Below are positions 19,428 to 29,535 of a stretch of 44,095 bases of DNA, one piece after another. The stretch is taken from positions 1 through 44,095 of the forward strand of contig JAAVTG010000178.1 of NCBI GenBank assembly GCA_011947345.1, read 5' to 3'. Both the position numbers and the translations under genes were made by a program. Under the pieces are notes generated by a model. The model did no database searches and was not told the DNA's origin. It saw only the letters and a program-made list of their open reading frames with translations. The stretch is from Phytophthora quininea. Its lineage: Eukaryota; Oomycota; Peronosporomycetes; Peronosporales; Peronosporaceae. Position 1 is the stretch's first letter, and the number at the start of each line of letters is the position of its first letter.

Positions 19428-19906
19428 CAATTCCGCAGCTGAAAGAATCGCTTCACGCGGCGTCATGGACAACACGTCGATATGCTCAACCAAAGTATCA
19501 GAATCCCATCAGACAGCTTCCATCCGTACAACTTCTTAACTATTCGACCAGGGTTCCCGATAATGCAATTTCTAGATTGATATTTGCTTGGGAAGAGACA
19601 AAATGGATAATGCAATTACTCGAATGAGGCTGAGTTTTATAAACAAGGTTTTGAAAGTGGAGTTCGTCAACGTATTTGAAGTGTTGTGAAAGCTACTCGT
19701 AGTCTCGACTCCACTACCAAGGTTCTGAAAGGCGGAAGGCAAGCAAAACTGTAATATAATGCCTCCCGTGCGCTGATTTGTTGGTGCTTATGGCACCCTC
19801 AGGCTTGTTTCCTGGCATAAAATAAAGAGCTGTAGAGATGAAATTAATTATTAAATGCAAATACATTTTAATGGGTATTATTTTTCGGGACCACTGTATT
19901 CGACTG
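19428..19906. other. Non-coding or decayed sequence
   Basis: An AT-rich stretch lies between the truncated GDSL copy and the 3' end of the minus-strand ankyrin gene. The short frame immediately after the duplicated segment (LPSVQLLNYSTRVPDNAI) may be a transposon remnant, but I cannot name it. Confidence 0.35.
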
Positions 19907-21816
19907 TCACCCCTCCCTGGTGCGATCCATCTTAGTCTGAAAGAAATGTAAATTCTTCGGGCTTTCAAAACTTTGGTCGCTACACCTGCTAAAGAAAGAA
20001 AATGTGCTCTCATCACTCAAAAACTTGGATAAGGTCAGTGTCCTTCTGCAACTTTCACCCAAATGTGCCTTCATGTTCTCGTTGAGGAGTATCGCAGAAT
20101 GAGGGGCCCCGTATCGTGAAAGTTCGTTGGGAAAAGTGTACGGCGGTTGATAGCTAAGTTGTTCACGCAAGATACGTCTGAGTACCGAGTCATCCGTACT
20201 CAATATAGCTGCATTCAGCACGTCGGGTGCCCAGCTCGCATCTTTCATCATATCCCAAGCCAACCAGCCCCAGCACTGAGCCGCTTCCACAAATGCCTTG
20301 TTCTTTATTGGTTGCGGGATGGCTGACTTGGCGAGTAATAACTTCACCACTCGATCATTCCCATCAACCACAGCTTTCTCGAAGACGCTGCAGATGACGT
20401 CGACGGAGAGGTTCTCTTCATTGTACAGCAGCTCAACCATGCATTCATTCTCGGCTTCAGCAGCATTTGTGAAAGCGTTGGCAACTGCGTTAGCAGAAAG
20501 TCGGCAATCACTACGTAGCCAATTAACGACGTCTGGATCGTTAAATTCGGCAGCGCGGATGAAAGCAGTATCGATCACTGGAGATGAAATAGCGGGCATC
20601 AACAGCAGAAATGTTACGATCGACTCGCGGTCGTCGCGGGCCTTGAAATACTGCGTATCGGTGGCGAATTGGAACGCTGCAACAACACTGGTGCTCGAGA
20701 TATGCTCCTTTTCGAGTAGAAATTGTAGGACGGCCATACTGCCGACTTTTTCGAATGCGCTGTTGGCAGCCTGCGGAGAAACGCGCCTGTAATTGTACAG
20801 GAAAACAGTCAAGTCGAAATCTCCTGCGTACACAGCGGTCTTGAACGTCTCCTCGAACATACTTTGCGAAACTTGTCCGATCTCAAGTAGCACCTTCAAG
20901 CTGTCGATCCGAGCGTGGTACGCAGCCACCGAAAGCGCATTGCTGAGAATCTCTGGAGTGTTGTGTCCGCTCATGTATAAATACCTCACGGACTTGGCGC
21001 TCCCCTTTGGGATCATTTCCACCAGCAAATCACGTTTTGTTCCATACTCGACATACGCCTCGCAAACCATTCGGATCGCAGCTTCGTTCATCACTGCAAT
21101 CGCGAACTCGACGACCTTCAAAATCTCCCAGCGAAATCGTAGCGGATTGGTCAGAAACTTGACAACCTCGAGGTTCCCCTTCGCGATAGCGCGAAGCAAC
21201 ACGCCACATCCTTTGCTTGCAAAACGTGTACAATCAACGAAGTTGACTGCGAACTCCATCACAGCGAGATGACTTCCCACCGCTGCTGCTTCCAACACGA
21301 GCGAGATGTCGCTGTACCGAGAATCTTCATCTAGAATGGGGAGCAGGAACTTGACCACATCTAGGTGGCCGTTTCGAGCGGCAGCCACCGCCGCTTTAGC
21401 GACGGCGTGATCAACGTCGTACTCTCCTGCCTCTCATTGTACTCTTCCCGGATCTTACGGTAGTCGAGGTGGCTGGATCCCCTCCAGGCATCGTTCATTA
21501 CTTCTGCATACCACCGTCGGAATTTAAAATACCGCATTTTCAGCAACCTGAATTGCCCCAATCTCGCAGCAGAGACAATGGCTTCGTGAGGTGACATCGA
21601 CCACTCGTCAATCGCTTCGACCACATGCGGAAGCGCCGTAATCTGAGTGGGGAGTGCCCCTCCGCGTAGCCTCTTGGTTAGTCGTCCATACGCGGTGGCC
21701 AGCTCCTGGTGTTCTCCGTCGCCTGCCTCCATGTCGTCTGCAGCATTCGTACGCACTCTCTTGGTGTTGACACGCCTGCTAGACGCAGTCCCGCGAAGAG
21801 AAATCGACGAGACCAT
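19907..21816 (-). CDS. Ankyrin-family protein, near full length, one frameshift
   Basis: The likely start is ATG 21816 (MVSSISLRGTASSRRVNTKR); ATGs upstream in the frame lack family similarity. A basic, possibly nuclear-targeting leader (RRVNTKRVRTN) is followed by the signature LPTQITALPHVVEAIDEWSM. About fifteen ankyrin-like helical repeats come next (ARNGHLDVVKFLLPIL, AAVGSHLAVMEFAV, AIAKGNLEVVKFL, AVVDGNDRVVKLLLAKSA), then a Ser/Phe-rich tail. The frame changes between about 21425 and 21410; 1910 nt is one base short of a multiple of three, so a single missing base would restore about 636 residues. It is the most complete member here and a good reference for the others. Cellular role is unknown; repeats of this kind bind proteins. 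Confidence 0.7.
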
Positions 21817-21879
21817 GGCAATTTGGATCGAGTTGAACTCTTTTTGTGTAGGGTTCAACATAGCTTTCATGAGAAACAA

Positions 21880-22379
21880 TTTTCTTATCGAACAAAATTA
21901 TCATGATCTATCTAGTATTTAACTTGGGCTACGCGAAGACTGGGACAGACAATTTTGTTTGAAATAAAAAAATAATGATCGAGGCACTGCATCTAACGGG
22001 CCTGCTTCGCAGCCGCATCATCTGCGGTGCCTATCCTCAAAGGCACTGAATGAGAGCTACTAGTAAAAGGCTATTAACAAAAGCTAATACAGTTCTCTTC
22101 AACAGAAACGGCTTCGCACTTTCCGCAGGAGTAAACACTTGAATTAGATATCTATGGTAAAAGCACTGGTGTCACAGTTGCAAGTTGGCCATCGTCGCTA
22201 TCTCCTCGTCGAAATGCTGCTCTTCCTCCTTTCCGGTCAGATACGGCAAGTGGTGGCGGTGCGATATTATTGAGGTCTAGGCACTGCTCTGAAACAAATT
22301 GTCTGGAGGTAGTACAGGTTGGGTTTGACTCGGAGGTTAACGACAACGTCGTCTTGACTATACCGGTAATACCGGTCCG
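21880..22379. other. Intergenic region between divergent ankyrin copies
   Basis: No gene is seen. It is an AT-rich stretch with short frames lacking family similarity; it presumably carries the promoter of the minus-strand copy starting at 21816. Confidence 0.4.
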
Positions 22380-22919
22380 TGAGTTATGTGTACCACAACA
22401 GATGCAACCCCTAGAGGTTCTTGGCGCCGCATTCTCGATAGCTACCTATAATGACTGTGCCGACATCTTGGAAGTTCTGCTCGAGGACGGAGAGATTTCT
22501 CAAACGACATTTGACGAACCATTCATTCACGAATGCGCTTTCTAATGGGAAAATTCAACGCTGTCAGGTTCATGTATGAACAGAAGAGAGTCCCCCGCAG
22601 CTCGTCGATTCTGCGTTCAAAAGAGTCGGCAATATGGCCGTCCTATACTTCCTGATCGAACATGAGGATGTTGCGAGCGAAAGTCTCATCGCTGCTTCCC
22701 ATCTCATTACCGGCAACCAATTCTGTACTTCAATAACCGCATCGAAATGGTGAAATTTCTGCTCGAGAAACCAGCGATTTCGTCTCAGGTTATCGACGAC
22801 GCTTTCGTTGGTGCTGTGGAATACAAGGACCTCGATGTCATAAACTTGTTGCGCTACGACCTCCGACTGACGGTTAGTGCAGTGACCGAAATCGCTGCGA
22901 CTGATGGTAACTACATGTA
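22380..22919 (+). pseudogene. Ankyrin-family relic, middle repeats, several frame changes
   Basis: Pieces in successive frames match the middle of the full-length copy: SIATYNDCADILEVLLEDGE with ISQTTFDEPF; then FKRVGNMAVLYFLIEHEDVA; then VKFLLEKPAISSQVIDDAFV with VEYKDLDVINLLRYDLRLT. The order is collinear with LSVAAYHARIDSLKVLLEIG, FEKVGSMAVLQFLLEKEHIS and IDTAFIRAAEFNDPDVVNWL of the copy at 19907-21816. Neither N- nor C-terminal parts are found. At least two frame changes and internal stops make it a relic. Confidence 0.65.
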
Positions 22920-23348
22920 GTGCCCATGAGAGTATGAACGGTGAAAAGAACGTGACTGGTGATGCCTAGTGAAGTGAGGGCGAGCCCAACGGTAACGAGC
23001 GAATCTCTCCATGGCGTTGGTACGAACATTGAGAATATTTTGATCGCATCATCCACGCCTGCTGTCGATGTCTTCTGGACCAACACCACTCAACGTGCCT
23101 CAGAGTTTACGTGGGACTTACCGTACTCTGGCTCAAGAGGGTCACTCGACCCTTTCGGTGCGACAGCCTATCCATTCCGAACGAACAGATGACGAATCCC
23201 GCAATACATTATCCTTGAGGAGATCGGCTCGGTTGAGTAGCAGTAATGCCCACTTTCACATCGCGGTCCTATCTTCACGGGCACTCCTGGGGCGAAGTCA
23301 CTTGATCCCTGTCACGCTGATCGAGATTGCACGCTGCTGTCATTTCAG

Positions 23349-24570
23349 AATTGGCCAAGACGGACGTCATGAACTCCACCGACCTCTGTCTTACTCCTGC
23401 GACGGAGCTGTATATGTTTGACCCCAGCAGCGTCGCTGAACCCGTCGGCTTTGTGCCGTGCTCTAAGCTCGTCCCTACGTGCGAGACATGGAACTGCAAT
23501 TGCCGCAACACGACGGTCTCCTCAATCGGTGGTTCAATCGTCTACTTACCTGTATGTGTGGATAACGACGAACAATGCACGAACTCGCAGTCTGTGGACT
23601 GTGGCAAGTCCAACTCCAAGTCTACCGAGGAAAGGAGGATCAATGCGGCGGTAGGATCAAGCACCTCTGGATCGACACTGCAACAATCCCCCAAAAGCGT
23701 TGGCTCCAGCTCCACGATGGCACCAACCTCCAGCGTCGAACCTGCTAGCGTACCGACCTCATTCCACCAGGTGAACACTACGACGCTACTGATCGTCGTG
23801 GCTGTTATCGTGGTGGTAGTGGTGGTGGTATCGTGCCTTGTACGCATATATTGTGTGCGTAAGAGTGCCCGCAAACCCAACTCGCCAACTACAGAGCAAA
23901 CTTCCGCCCCGCCGTCGCCTAGAGATATGTCAATCCCATCGTTCCCTGCATTCGACCGTCGGACACGAAGCATGCCATCGCATCAGCGTCGACTATGGAA
24001 CGCCCGAATGAAAAGTGATGTTCAAGTTCAAGACAAAGTCAACAACAAGCTGAAGCTTACCGATTATCGTGACGACGGAGATACTGGCGAGCAATATGTC
24101 GCAGTGTATGAGGATAAAGCAACTCCCCGCCAGCACCACTACCAGCATTCAAAAGTGGCATATTCTGCAAAAGTTTATCGTCGCAAGCCACAACTGTTCG
24201 ATGGAAGAACGAAAACGTCAATGCTCGACCAACGCGCAACTACCCGCCATTACCCAAGTCATCCACTTCCACGGTCCCGACATTGCTCAAAAGACCGCAA
24301 CAATCGTTTGGTACGGACGGAGGCAGATTCGACTCGTTTGATGCCGACAGGAGCAGGCTAGACTCCTCGTTCGGAAGTAAACTTTCCTCCAGGTTGAGCG
24401 ACTTGAGTGACGAAGAGGTCTTTAAGGACTCGTCGCTTAAAAGGGATGCACTACAGCATTCCTACGCCTACCGCAGCACTAGTGCGTCCTCTGCGTCTTT
24501 TGATTTCAGGAATTCGGATTCCAGCGATGAAGACGTTGTCTACGGCGTCGTAAAGGAACTCGAAATCTAA
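23349..24570 (+). CDS. Uncharacterised single-pass membrane protein with Cys-rich ectodomain
   Basis: An exon opens after a good acceptor (TCATTTCAG, ending 23348); the first in-frame ATG is 23369. The product has a Cys-containing ectodomain (VPCSKLVPTCETWNCNCRN, CVDNDEQCTN), a Ser/Thr-rich stalk, one membrane helix (LLIVVAVIVVVVVVVSCLV) and an Arg-rich stop-transfer (RIYCVRKSARK). A long polar cytoplasmic tail follows. The initial frame stops at 24359-24361; the next frame (YPPLPKSSTSTVPTLLKRPQ) continues to 24570 with an acidic Ser-rich tail, so a one-base error or shift near 24240-24280 is likely. A phase-compatible upstream exon (about 22962-23157, donor GTGCGACA at 23158) is possible, but no signal peptide is seen. 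The ectodomain-helix layout recalls oomycete receptor-like kinases, yet no kinase domain follows. Confidence 0.55.
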
Positions 24571-24747
24571 CCTGGAAGTATGACAAGCCGAAACTAAATG
24601 CAAAAATGATTAAACGATAACACAGATTATGCAAGAGTGCTACCCACAAGAATGACCATCGAAACCCTTGATGACTGAGTACGGAATGCCTCACTACAGC
24701 AAGAACCGCTTCTGATACATCATCACAATCCGAATTCCTGACCGAAG

Positions 24748-25857
24748 ATGAAGCGTGCTTTCAGTGGCGACGGTGGAATGGAAGTGACGAAGAAATTCAA
24801 GCAGAACCGTCAACAAGGGAACGAAACTTCCCACTACAAGAGCCTTAGGAGCGAACCCCTTCCTGCCGCGATCCTGGCATCGCCGCATGTCGTCAGGACC
24901 ATCAACAAGTTTTTGATGACCAACGTTGAGGCTATCGTGGAAGCAGCGAGGACGAACCAGCTTGAGTGGCTTCGAGAATTGCTACACTCAAGTCAGTGGG
25001 CTGTCCATTCCGAGTCGTTAAACGCTGCTGCAGCAGGTGGCCATACTGGGGCTGTGAAGCTCCTGTCTCAACAGCTTTTCCACGAAGGAGAGCCCTACAC
25101 AAAGTATGTCAACTTGAGAGACGCAGTCGCAGCAGCGGCTGAGAACGGCCGTCTGGAAGTGGTAAAGTTGATGCTGCCTGGTTTGGTCGCTTACGAGGAC
25201 AACGACAGTGACACCGATCAAGAATTACTCGTGTCCTCAGCCTGGATAGTTGTGAAAGATGCGGCCAAAGTTGGCCATGCCGATGTGGTGGAATTCGCGA
25301 CGCAGTATGCTCGCGAAAGGTACTTCAACCGACGAAGTCAGATACTTTCGCTTGCTGTTTCTGCTGGCCACGCCGAGGTGGTGCGAGTTTTGCTACGTCC
25401 CCGACAGTACAATTGGCTGCACTACCAAGTCTTGGAGCAAGCGGTAAATGAAAGGCAGCAGGCCGTCGTTGAAACGATTTACGAAGAGTATTCATGGTAC
25501 AGCAACGGCAGGAATTTATTCGTCGACATGGCGTGCATTGGCAACGCCGTCGCCGTGAAGTTTCTCTACGACTGTGGCTACAACGATCCTGCTTTGGTTG
25601 ATGAAGCGATCATCAACGCAGCAAGTCGTGATCACCCGGACATCGTGACCACTTTGCACGACAGTGGAAGAGTTTCAGTGATGGCCTTCGATATGGCGTT
25701 TGTCGGAGCAGCAGCGTATGGATGTATTGGCACTGTCATGCATCTGTACTGCCAGCAACGAGCATCTCCCGAGACGGTTCAAAAAGCGTTCGAGAATGCT
25801 GGCAGCGTCTTCGTGTTCAACTATTTGCTGGACAAGGAGGGGTTTGCTCAATATTAG
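24748..25857 (+). CDS. Ankyrin-family protein, C-terminally truncated
   Basis: An uninterrupted 369-codon frame runs from ATG 24748. A basic leader (VTKKFKQNRQQ) precedes the signature LPAAILASPHVVRTINKFLM and repeats AAAAGGHTGAVKLLSQQL, AAENGRLEVVKLMLPGL, AAKVGHADVVEFATQYA, AVSAGHAEVVRVLLRPR and GNAVAVKFLYDCG. It ends at YLLDKEGFAQY, matching about residue 370 of the 636-residue paralogue, so the last 40% is absent. Unlike its neighbours it has no stops or shifts and may be a functional short form. Only 19 bp after its stop codon the next copy begins in the same direction, suggesting tandem duplication. Confidence 0.7.
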   Translation: MKRAFSGDGGMEVTKKFKQNRQQGNETSHYKSLRSEPLPAAILASPHVVRTINKFLMTNVEAIVEAARTNQLEWLRELLHSSQWAVHSESLNAAAAGGHTGAVKLLSQQLFHEGEPYTKYVNLRDAVAAAAENGRLEVVKLMLPGLVAYEDNDSDTDQELLVSSAWIVVKDAAKVGHADVVEFATQYARERYFNRRSQILSLAVSAGHAEVVRVLLRPRQYNWLHYQVLEQAVNERQQAVVETIYEEYSWYSNGRNLFVDMACIGNAVAVKFLYDCGYNDPALVDEAIINAASRDHPDIVTTLHDSGRVSVMAFDMAFVGAAAYGCIGTVMHLYCQQRASPETVQKAFENAGSVFVFNYLLDKEGFAQY

Positions 25858-25876
25858 CCGAAGTAAATCTGCGCAA

Positions 25877-27036
25877 ATGAAGCGTTGACACGATGGTGAA
25901 GACGGCGACCCAACAAGGGAGAAGCTACACAAAGGAGGAGGCCAGGAGCAAGAAGACAGCCACACCAATTTGAAGAAGGTCTAGCTCGAGTGGTTCCCTG
26001 CTGAGATCGCGGCGCTCCCCCACGTCGTCAAGAGGATCGACACGTTCCTGCTAAAACCGACCGAAGCGCTGGCGAGGCGGCCCGGACGAATGAATCGTTG
26101 TGGCTTCAGAATCTGGTCCGTCGAAACAAAGTCAAAGCGTGGGGTAAAGCCGTCGTGCTAGCTGCTACCAATGGCCTTCTGAGTCCATGAAGCTCCTGGA
26201 GGAGCTCGTCCGTACGGAACACGATTTCCAACATTTCACTATTTACAAGCGTGCTGCGAGAGACGGTCGTGGTTGCTACGAGGCACGGTCACCTCGATAT
26301 TGTAAAATATTGTTGCCTCAAATCGACGCATTCGAAAGCAACGGTGAAGATCCTGAGGATCCTCATGGCACAGCGTGGCTCGCTCTCGAGAAAGCTGCCG
26401 CATGAGGCAATTTGAGGAGTTTGTTGCTGGGTTCCCGCGTGAAGTTGGTGACGACTACGCGCATAGGAAATGTCATGCGTTGACTAGCGAGATTTCTGGC
26501 TAACATGTCGAGGTGGCAAAGTTCCTGCTGCAATGCAACCATTCTGGTTTACCAATCGCTTCTTCGAGCGATTGGTAAAGGGCTGAAAGAAGTCGCGCTG
26601 TTGATCTATAAAATAATTCCGTCGTGTATGTACGGAGCAGGAAATATCTTCGATCATCGCAGCGTTTACGAATGCAACTCAACGCCAAGCGAATTGCGGG
26701 TGGATGTATTTCCCCAGAGTGATTTCGCCAGCGGACGTGATCAATGCTGTGTATGTGGGCGCTGCAAATGCCGGCGTCTATTTCTCGTGGATTTTGCGCA
26801 CCTTACGTGACGATCGACGGCTTTCACCCCAGACAATTAACCAGGCATTTATGGTCGTACTTGCAAGTGGAAACGTGATCTTGATTGAGGCTACGCGCCA
26901 CGAGCACCATATTTCGCCGGAGTTTGCAAGCAAAAGTCTCTTGCAGGCAGTCATCAGTGGACGTAGTGACATCGTGGGATTTCTTTTCGCGACTACCTGG
27001 AAGTGTACGAGTCTTTGTGCGCTTCATCGAGCCTGA
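25877..27036 (+). pseudogene. Ankyrin-family pseudogene, N- and C-parts without middle
   Basis: It begins like its neighbour (ATG AAG CGT, then an immediate stop). The signature AALPHVVKRIDTFLLKPTEA (about 26010) is followed by decayed repeats in several frames (TRHGHLDIVKYC near 26280, HVEVAKFLLQCNH near 26500, GLKEVALLIYKIIPSCMYGA near 26580). At about 26700 it jumps to C-terminal repeats (VISPADVINAVYVGAANAG, DDRRLSPQTINQAF, ISPEFASKSLLQAVISGRSD). The missing middle repeats lie next to it on the opposite strand (26993-27440). Multiple stops and shifts leave no usable frame. Confidence 0.65.
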
Positions 27037-27440
27037 GCGCTCTTTCAAGTGCCGCATCGATCGAGTTGCTGTCGATCCGTTCATTATTCAACAAATATTC
27101 GGCGACTGCAACATTGCCGACATTCTCAAACGCCTGGTTTATCGCCACCGCCGTCACACGCTGCTGAACACAGAGATACTTCACAACATCCAGAGATCCA
27201 CGCGCAACAGTGCCCTCAAATACCTGACCGAAGACCTGTGACGAAACACTTCCACTGTCGTGCCGAAACTTTACCACGTCAAGACCATTGTTCGTCGCAT
27301 CCACGAAGACGCTGTTCACTATCTCCGCGGCAACCTCACAATTCTTGAATAGAAATTCCACAGTGTGCACACAACCAAAATGAGCGAGGTCCACAAAGAG
27401 ATCGACAACTTCATCCGCCACACGAGGATACTCGCTTCAT
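26993..27440 (-). pseudogene. Inverted middle segment of the ankyrin pseudogene
   Basis: The minus strand has an open stretch without an ATG start: VDLFVDLAHFGCVHTVEFLF, FEGTVARGSLDVVKYLCVQQ, FENVGNVAVAEYLLNNERID. These are the repeats that lie between 'GNLFVDMA' and the 'IxPADVINxVY' region in full-length members, exactly what is missing from 25877-27036. It therefore appears to be the displaced, inverted centre of that same gene. Confidence 0.6.
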
Positions 27441-27581
27441 CTTGTGGGTTCGCGTATCCGTAATATTTCCAGTCATATCCTTAAGATATTCTAACCAGAT
27501 TTTGGAACTCAATTTGGCTGAGCAGAAGCTGCAGAAGCAGCAGCTCGAAACTGCGTCACCTCATTTGAAGAATCCAAGGAG

Positions 27582-29285
27582 ATGAAGCGCTACAGCGAGG
27601 AAAAGACACGAGAGCAAGGAAGCAGCTCAAGTTGGGAGGATACCGGAACCGATGCCAGTTCAGGCGATTCAAGGGGATCCGTCTCCCGGAAGAGCTTGTG
27701 GCGGTGACGCCCATTGTCGACCAGATCGATAGTTTTCTCTTGACTTTTGCGGAGTTGGTGGCCGAAGCGGCCGGAACGACTCAGTTGGAGATGCTGCACA
27801 ACGCCTTCGTAAAGTACGGCTTGCTTTCCCTTAGTGGCGCCCTTGCGGTTGTCGCCAAGGGAGGACATGTCGAGGATATGCAGTGGCTGTTACAGACTTC
27901 TGCAAGAGAATACGGGTGCACTACACTGCAGTGTCCGAAGCGATGACCGACGCAATTGTAGCTGCAGCAAAGCATGGACATGTAGACCTAGTGCAGTTCC
28001 TGCTCGATGAAATACTAGTGCGTAATTGCGACGACGACATTGCCAGGAATGAGATCAGTAGACGCCAAACAGCTTGGCGAGTCTTTGAGGAAGCGGCGGT
28101 CAATGGATACCTAAGTGTTGTCGAATGTGCGGCGTCACACTTGCGTTTTAACGTGCCTACGAGAGATGAAATGCGGTTTTGTCGCGATCGGTTTGTGGAG
28201 GACACGCGGAGGTGGTGCGATTTCTGCTGGAGTCACGTCGACCCCTCGGCTTTTATCGACCGAAGACCAATACGCTGAAGACTATTGCGGAGATGGTTAG
28301 CGAAACGAAAAACGACGAACTCGGCGAGAACCTTTTCGTTCACTTAGCCCAATAGGGAGACACTAAAGCGGCGAAGTATCTGGTCACCAACGGTCTCAAT
28401 GATGTAAAGTTAATTGGAGCAGCATTCGTACTGGCGGCAGGGAGAGGATGTACTGATGTTGTGAAGACTTTGAGTACCAGTGGAGAAATTTCGCCGCAGG
28501 TTTTCGACAAGGCAGTTGACGGCGCAGTTGCTGGAGGATCCATGGCGACAGTGACGTATCTCTTTAACAAATAAGAAAGGTCTACTGCGGTTATCACCAA
28601 AGTCTTTACCAAGGCGCGTAGCGTCAGTGTCATCGAGTTTCTGCTTGATAAGAGAAGTATTACTGACGAGTCGATTATTGAAGCATTCCAGAATGCAGCA
28701 CGCTGTAATTCCAAGAAGACGAAAATCCGCAAATGCAAGCACCCGGCTGTGAGGCTGCTAAGCAAGCAAGAATGCATCCCAAGTGACATAATCAACGAGG
28801 TTTATGCCGGAGCACTGGCGACCACTCACCCGATGATTTTGCGGGATCTAAAGAACGATCGCAGGCTTACGCAGGAAACAATCGATGAAGTATTCAAGAG
28901 TGCCGTTCAAACCAGAAGTGAATCTCTGGTGGAGGCTTCGTACAACGAGCAGCGTGTTTCCCCTGGAATGGTACGCGAAGCGCTTGAGGATGCAATTAAC
29001 CGTAGCGATTATGACCGTTTGACGCTACTGCTCAAACAGCCCACTATCCCATTGTTGATGAAGCAACAAGCTATGTTATCTGGAGCCCGGCGCAAGAATA
29101 GCAACATGCTGCGGTTTATGGGTTTATGTGAGAATTGGCCGGCCGATTTATTGAGAGAAATGCTGGATGTAACGCCAGACCAGAGGCTTCGGAAGAATTT
29201 GCGGAGGCGACTGAAAAAGTTGTCTGCTGAGGAATCACTGTATGACATCAGTTTGCTCTCGACATGGAAAAGCGGTATATCTTGA
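27582..29285 (+). pseudogene. Ankyrin-family pseudogene with two nonsense codons and frameshifts
   Basis: It starts at ATG 27582 (MKRYSEEKTREQGSSSS). The frame then shifts to RLPEELVAVTPIVDQIDSFL (signature, about 27675). A further shift near 27895 leads to VAAAKHGHVDLVQFLLDEIL, and another near 28195 leads to GGHAEVVRFLLESRRP. The rest is collinear to the end (CTDVVKTLSTSGEISPQVFD, FTKARSVSVIEFLLDKRSIT, CIPSDIINEVYAGALATTH, LLKQPTIPLLMKQQAML). In this last frame TAG at 28353-28355 and TAA at 28572-28574 interrupt it. The final 178 codons (28749-29285) are clean. In-frame stops are not homopolymer artefacts, so this is a genuine pseudogene. Confidence 0.7.
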
Positions 29286-29535
29286 GAAGAAGTAGGCGTA
29301 GAAATATGGTTAATACGATTCATGAAGAACCGTCTGCCATTTGACTCCTCGAAGCCTTACTTTCTTGCTTTGAAAAGATGCTTTTCCAGCACTGTTTGTG
29401 ACTAGCTTCCTTTCGCTTTTCACCTTTGACCTATCTTGTATTTTTCCGGATACCGATATCCGTAATTCTGCGCTCTTCCCTCCCCTCTACCTCAGTCTCC
29501 CACTCATACTTTATCCCAGTCAAAGTCGGGCCGCC
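29286..29535. other. Upstream region of the SCYL2-like gene
   Basis: Boundary between the ankyrin cluster and the housekeeping block. The pyrimidine-rich stretch 29470-29535 directly precedes a start codon in good context (GCCGCCATGAG). CTCATACT at 29513-29520 resembles, with one mismatch, the oomycete initiator. Confidence 0.4.
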
